Below are positions 31,809 to 34,515 of a stretch of 34,515 bases of DNA, piece after piece. The position numbers and the translations under genes are program-made. The notes under the pieces were generated by a model, which saw nothing but the letters and a program-made list of their open reading frames with translations, made no database searches and was not told where the DNA came from. Origin of the DNA: Beijerinckiaceae bacterium (GTDB taxonomy: Bacteria; Pseudomonadota; Alphaproteobacteria; Rhizobiales; Beijerinckiaceae); the NCBI GenBank assembly GCA_004298435.1, contig SCSF01000137.1, forward strand, positions 1 through 34,515. Reading direction: 5' to 3'. How positions within the stretch are numbered: position 1 is the stretch's first letter; each line of letters begins with the position of its first letter.

Positions 31809-32751
31809 AATCCTCAAGAAAGACGTCGCTATAGAGCGGCTGCATGCTGCGTAGCGCGCAGGGTCGCCCGCTTTCCAGATCAATCACCGGCATGTCGGCA
31901 ATGAGTTCATAGCGGCCGAGGCCGCGGACAAAATCAAGCTGCCCGGCGCGGTTGCGTGAATCGCGATGCCGCGGCGCCCACACCCTGATCTCATCGATCG
32001 ACCCGAGGATCGGTCCAGCAAGGTCGTTGCGAACGAAAAAAGCGTTCACGCCATTCGTATTGGTGCCGATAAACGCATAGCCCTTGCGCTCGCAAAGCAG
32101 CCTGGCGGCACCAACGGAGCAGCCGAAATACTGGCCGGAATGATGCGCATCGAAACGGCGGAAATCCGGCTGATAGGGAACGCTCAGCGCTCTCAGATCG
32201 CCAAAAATCCCGTTGATCTCGCAGATGATGATCGCCGGATTGACGCAATCGATCGCTTGCAGAACCCAATAGTCATTGCCGTCGATATCGACGCTGAGAA
32301 TGCCGAGGTCTCCGGCAAAACCATTATCCCTGATCAGGGCGTTGATATTTTCGCTGGTGATGAAAGCGGCGACCGCCGTGAGATCATGCCGCCAGTAGAG
32401 CGTCTGCTGACGCAAATGCGCCATATTGCTTGCACCGCCGTCCATCACAAGGCCGCGCCAGCCGCGGTTCTCGATAAGAAACCGGCAGTTGCCCTCAGTG
32501 AAATGCTCGACGCCGAATTCGACAAAGGATCGGGAGATGCCGGGCAGCTTGTGGCACAGCCACTCGATGATGCCGTCCTCGCCCCATTGCGAAAACACCT
32601 GAAATTCAATATCGCCGAGATTGCGGATTCGGTCGCGCGCGGCAACCTGCATCGCTGCAACGCGTCCTTGCAGGAGCATCGACCGGTCAAGCCGGCTGAG
32701 ACCGTGCTGAACCCAGGCCGCGATGGGCAAAGACTCGCCGCCGGCGCTCAT
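31801..32751 (-). CDS. FkbM-like SAM-dependent methyltransferase-type protein
   Basis: A 316-residue protein that looks like an FkbM-type methyltransferase. The possible SAM site is SFVEFGVEHFTEGNCRFL with GWRGLVMDGG (equivalents of motif I and the acidic strand), then LGILSVDIDGNDYWVLQAI, which resembles the FkbM DVEGxE segment. The N-terminal 45 residues are a separate, basic stretch. Neighbours across the divergent gap are sugar C-methyltransferase and GDP-mannose dehydratase genes, suggesting O-methylation of a surface sugar. Motif matches are partial, so the activity is tentative. Confidence 0.65.
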   Translation of the reverse strand: MSAGGESLPIAAWVQHGLSRLDRSMLLQGRVAAMQVAARDRIRNLGDIEFQVFSQWGEDGIIEWLCHKLPGISRSFVEFGVEHFTEGNCRFLIENRGWRGLVMDGGASNMAHLRQQTLYWRHDLTAVAAFITSENINALIRDNGFAGDLGILSVDIDGNDYWVLQAIDCVNPAIIICEINGIFGDLRALSVPYQPDFRRFDAHHSGQYFGCSVGAARLLCERKGYAFIGTNTNGVNAFFVRNDLAGPILGSIDEIRVWAPRHRDSRNRAGQLDFVRGLGRYELIADMPVIDLESGRPCALRSMQPLYSDVFLEDFR

Positions 32752-33012
32752 TCGCTCGCTCTTTCCGTTTCTGGCTGATCCAGGAACATGCCGCCACTCG
32801 CCTCATCTGCGATCTGTGGGAGACGCGATTCGCCACGCTATCAGCGCAATAGCATTGCGAGGATTGCGCGAGGATGGATTGCAGGATACGCCAGATCGAA
32901 GAGATGGAAATATTTTGTTGAAAAGCAACCGGACGCCGTTGTAGCGATTCCATGCCCGCATTAGGCCGAATCTTGAGAGATTCTGCCTCTTTTCGTAAGG
33001 CTGCCGCCCCGT

Positions 33013-34341
33013 ATGCACATTCTCCACAAGCAACGCTGCCGGGTCTGCGGATGCCCTGATCTGACGCCTGTCATAGATCTCGGCGATCAATTTCTACAGG
33101 GTTCATTCGTCAAGCCGCCGATGCAGATGCCGCCGATTCGCCGTGTACCGACGCGGCTTGTGCGCTGCGATGTCTCGAAACAGGAAGACGCTTGCGGCCT
33201 GCTCCAGCTCGCGCATTCCATTCCGCCGGAAATTCTTTACGCAAATTACTGGTACAAATCCGGCACTAACGAGACGATGCGGCGGCATCTTGCTGGCATC
33301 GTGAAATCCGCGATGGGGATTCTAAGCAGCGGCGCAAAGCGGGCGCTCGACATCGGCTGCAACGACGGGACGCTGCTCAGCTATATTCCCGATTCATTCG
33401 AGCGCTGGGGCATTGATCCGTCGGATATAGCGGCTTCCATCGCGCCGCCTGTCCAGGTGATCAACACCGTATTCCCATCCGACAAGGCGGCGCATCGCTT
33501 GCGCGATTTGCGCTTCGATCTCGTCACTTCGGTCGCCATGTTCTACGACCTCGAAGATCCTGTCGGATTTGCCCGGAATATCGAGGGGCTTCTGGAAGAC
33601 GACGGCATATGGATTCTCGAGATGTCCTATATGCCGCTGATGCTGGAGATGAACTCCTTCGATACGGTGTGCCATGAGCATCTCGAATATTACAGCCTCT
33701 CCGTGCTCAACACGATTATGGCCCGCGCGGGGTTGCGGATCTTCAAGGTTTCGCTCAACTGGATCAACGGCGGCAGCATCCGCTGTTATGTCTGCAAGAA
33801 AGACTGCTTCAGTCACGATACGGCGGGCGACAACGCGCTGATCCGCCGCTTGCAGGTGCATGAGTTCCAGATGCAGCTCGACACCAATGTTCCCTATCTC
33901 GCGTTCCAGTTGCGCATTGACGAGCTGCGCACGAAGATGACCGAGTTGCTGGCGCGCATCCATGCGGAAGGCCGCAGCGTGCATGTCTATGGCGCATCGA
34001 CAAAGGGCAATGTCCTGCTGCAATGGTATGGCATCGATTCCTACAAGGTTCCTTATGCCGCGGATCGCAACCCCGACAAGGTTGGTGCGCTGACGCTTGG
34101 AACTGGCATCCGCATCATCTCCGAGGAAGAGTCACGCCAGATGAAGCCGGATTATTATCTGGTGCTGCCGTGGCATTTCAAACAGGAGTTCCTCGCCCGC
34201 GAGCGTGAGACCATCCTCGCCGGAACGAAGATGATCTTTCCTTTGCCGGAGATCATGGTCGTCAGCGCGGAAAATCTCGATGCGGAACTCGCCAAATCCG
34301 ACATCACGGGAGAAATGCTTGAACATGTGCTCGGAATTTGA
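33013..34341 (+). CDS. Sugar C-methyltransferase (three-domain, zinc-binding type)
   Basis: A 442-residue class I SAM-dependent enzyme of the NDP-sugar C-methyltransferase group. Domain order: an N-terminal zinc-binding domain (residues about 5-65) with C9, C12, C14 and later Cys in VRCD and DACG; the SAM domain with motif I ALDIGCNDGTLLSYIP (about 113-128) and EMSYMPLMLEMNSFDTVCHEHLEYYSL (cut as FDTVCHEHLEYYSL), which holds the catalytic-type HEHxxYYS; and the C-terminal domain with YGASTKGNVLLQWYG (near 325-340). Family members make branched-chain deoxysugars. It is followed 21 bases later by a GDP-mannose 4,6-dehydratase, so a GDP-deoxysugar substrate is plausible. Confidence 0.9.
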   Translation: MHILHKQRCRVCGCPDLTPVIDLGDQFLQGSFVKPPMQMPPIRRVPTRLVRCDVSKQEDACGLLQLAHSIPPEILYANYWYKSGTNETMRRHLAGIVKSAMGILSSGAKRALDIGCNDGTLLSYIPDSFERWGIDPSDIAASIAPPVQVINTVFPSDKAAHRLRDLRFDLVTSVAMFYDLEDPVGFARNIEGLLEDDGIWILEMSYMPLMLEMNSFDTVCHEHLEYYSLSVLNTIMARAGLRIFKVSLNWINGGSIRCYVCKKDCFSHDTAGDNALIRRLQVHEFQMQLDTNVPYLAFQLRIDELRTKMTELLARIHAEGRSVHVYGASTKGNVLLQWYGIDSYKVPYAADRNPDKVGALTLGTGIRIISEEESRQMKPDYYLVLPWHFKQEFLARERETILAGTKMIFPLPEIMVVSAENLDAELAKSDITGEMLEHVLGI

Positions 34342-34362
34342 GCCAGGCGCATTTGGGGTGAC

Positions 34363-34515
34363 GTGAAGACAGCCCTGGTCCTTGGCGTGAACGGGCAGGA
34401 CGGCAGCTATGTCGCCGAAGTCCTGATCGAGCGCGGCTACGATGTCACAGGCGTCGCGCGGCAAGACAGCTCACGCTGGATCGAACCCGGACGCTTTCGC
34501 TACAGAACGCTCGAT
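34363..34515 (+). CDS. gmd: GDP-mannose 4,6-dehydratase, N-terminal fragment (cut by window end)
   Basis: Open frame of 51 codons from GTG 34363 to the window edge, encoding [20 protein letters not shown] then [18 protein letters not shown]. [14 protein letters not shown] is the Rossmann NADP-binding signature of GDP-mannose 4,6-dehydratase, the enzyme that opens the route to GDP-fucose, GDP-rhamnose and related deoxysugars. The GDP versus another NDP substrate cannot be confirmed from the fragment. It lies just behind the sugar C-methyltransferase and is probably in the same operon. Confidence 0.8.
   Translation, partial: MKTALVLGVNGQDGSYVAEVLIERGYDVTGVARQDSSRWIEPGRFRYRTLD

Noticed and set aside
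1-34515. CRISPR array, insertion sequence or phage genes
   Set aside because: No regularly spaced direct repeats, transposase, integrase or phage structural motifs were seen on either strand.

Overview
The window looks like a chromosomal segment of an alphaproteobacterium of the order Hyphomicrobiales, possibly Beijerinckiaceae or a relative. The reasons are a circularly permuted two-piece tmRNA gene, an alpha-type sspB followed by DUF4169 and ribbon-helix-helix genes, a pgsA-moaD-moaE block downstream of uvrC, high GC, and several dispersed palindromic repeat types common in that order. The family-level placement is an inference.

Layout: (1) 18-4579, uvrC, then a MerR regulator and a short CDF metal exporter with a textbook MerR operator lodged between uvrC and pgsA, then pgsA, moaD and moaE. 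(2) 4696-5310, an orphan secreted protein. (3) 5438-13418, a respiration and nitrosative-stress island. Leftward genes encode a short-Q-loop cytochrome bd oxidase (cydA, cydB), an AhpD-like protein, a group III truncated haemoglobin and NsrR. Diverging to the right are a DUF2249 protein, a polytopic heme-copper-oxidase/NnrS-like membrane protein, a double DUF2249 protein, a DUF59 Fe-S assembly-type protein, two very small proteins (one with a single membrane segment) and a DUF6522-like protein. An FNR/NnrR-like box and an NsrR-like dyad sit at the promoter of the rightward set. (4) 13423-16195, tRNA-Leu(CAA), leuC, a VOC protein and rplS. (5) 16404-21594, uppP-pxpB-pxpC and an MHYT-PAS-GGDEF-EAL protein. 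(6) 21824-24490, a periplasmic catalase-like peroxidase, thyA and a CPBP protease. (7) 24973-26451, two-piece tmRNA (tag ANDNYAPVALAA), sspB, DUF4169 and RHH genes. (8) 26627-31808, a 1239-residue AsmA protein, a DUF924 protein and a GNAT acetyltransferase. (9) 31801-34515, the edge of a polysaccharide locus: an FkbM-like protein, a sugar C-methyltransferase and the start of a GDP-mannose 4,6-dehydratase.

How the parts work together: the best candidate for a poorly described system is the DUF2249 / membrane protein / DUF2249x2 / DUF59 / mini-protein / DUF6522 operon opposite nsrR. Its genes overlap or nearly touch and its promoter appears wired to low oxygen and nitric oxide. I infer a role in NO tolerance, perhaps protection or repair of Fe-S or heme centres. 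The second notable unit is the tmRNA gene placed directly upstream of sspB, whose product recognises the N-terminal part of the tag that tmRNA adds. All family assignments were made by reading motifs; no database search was run.
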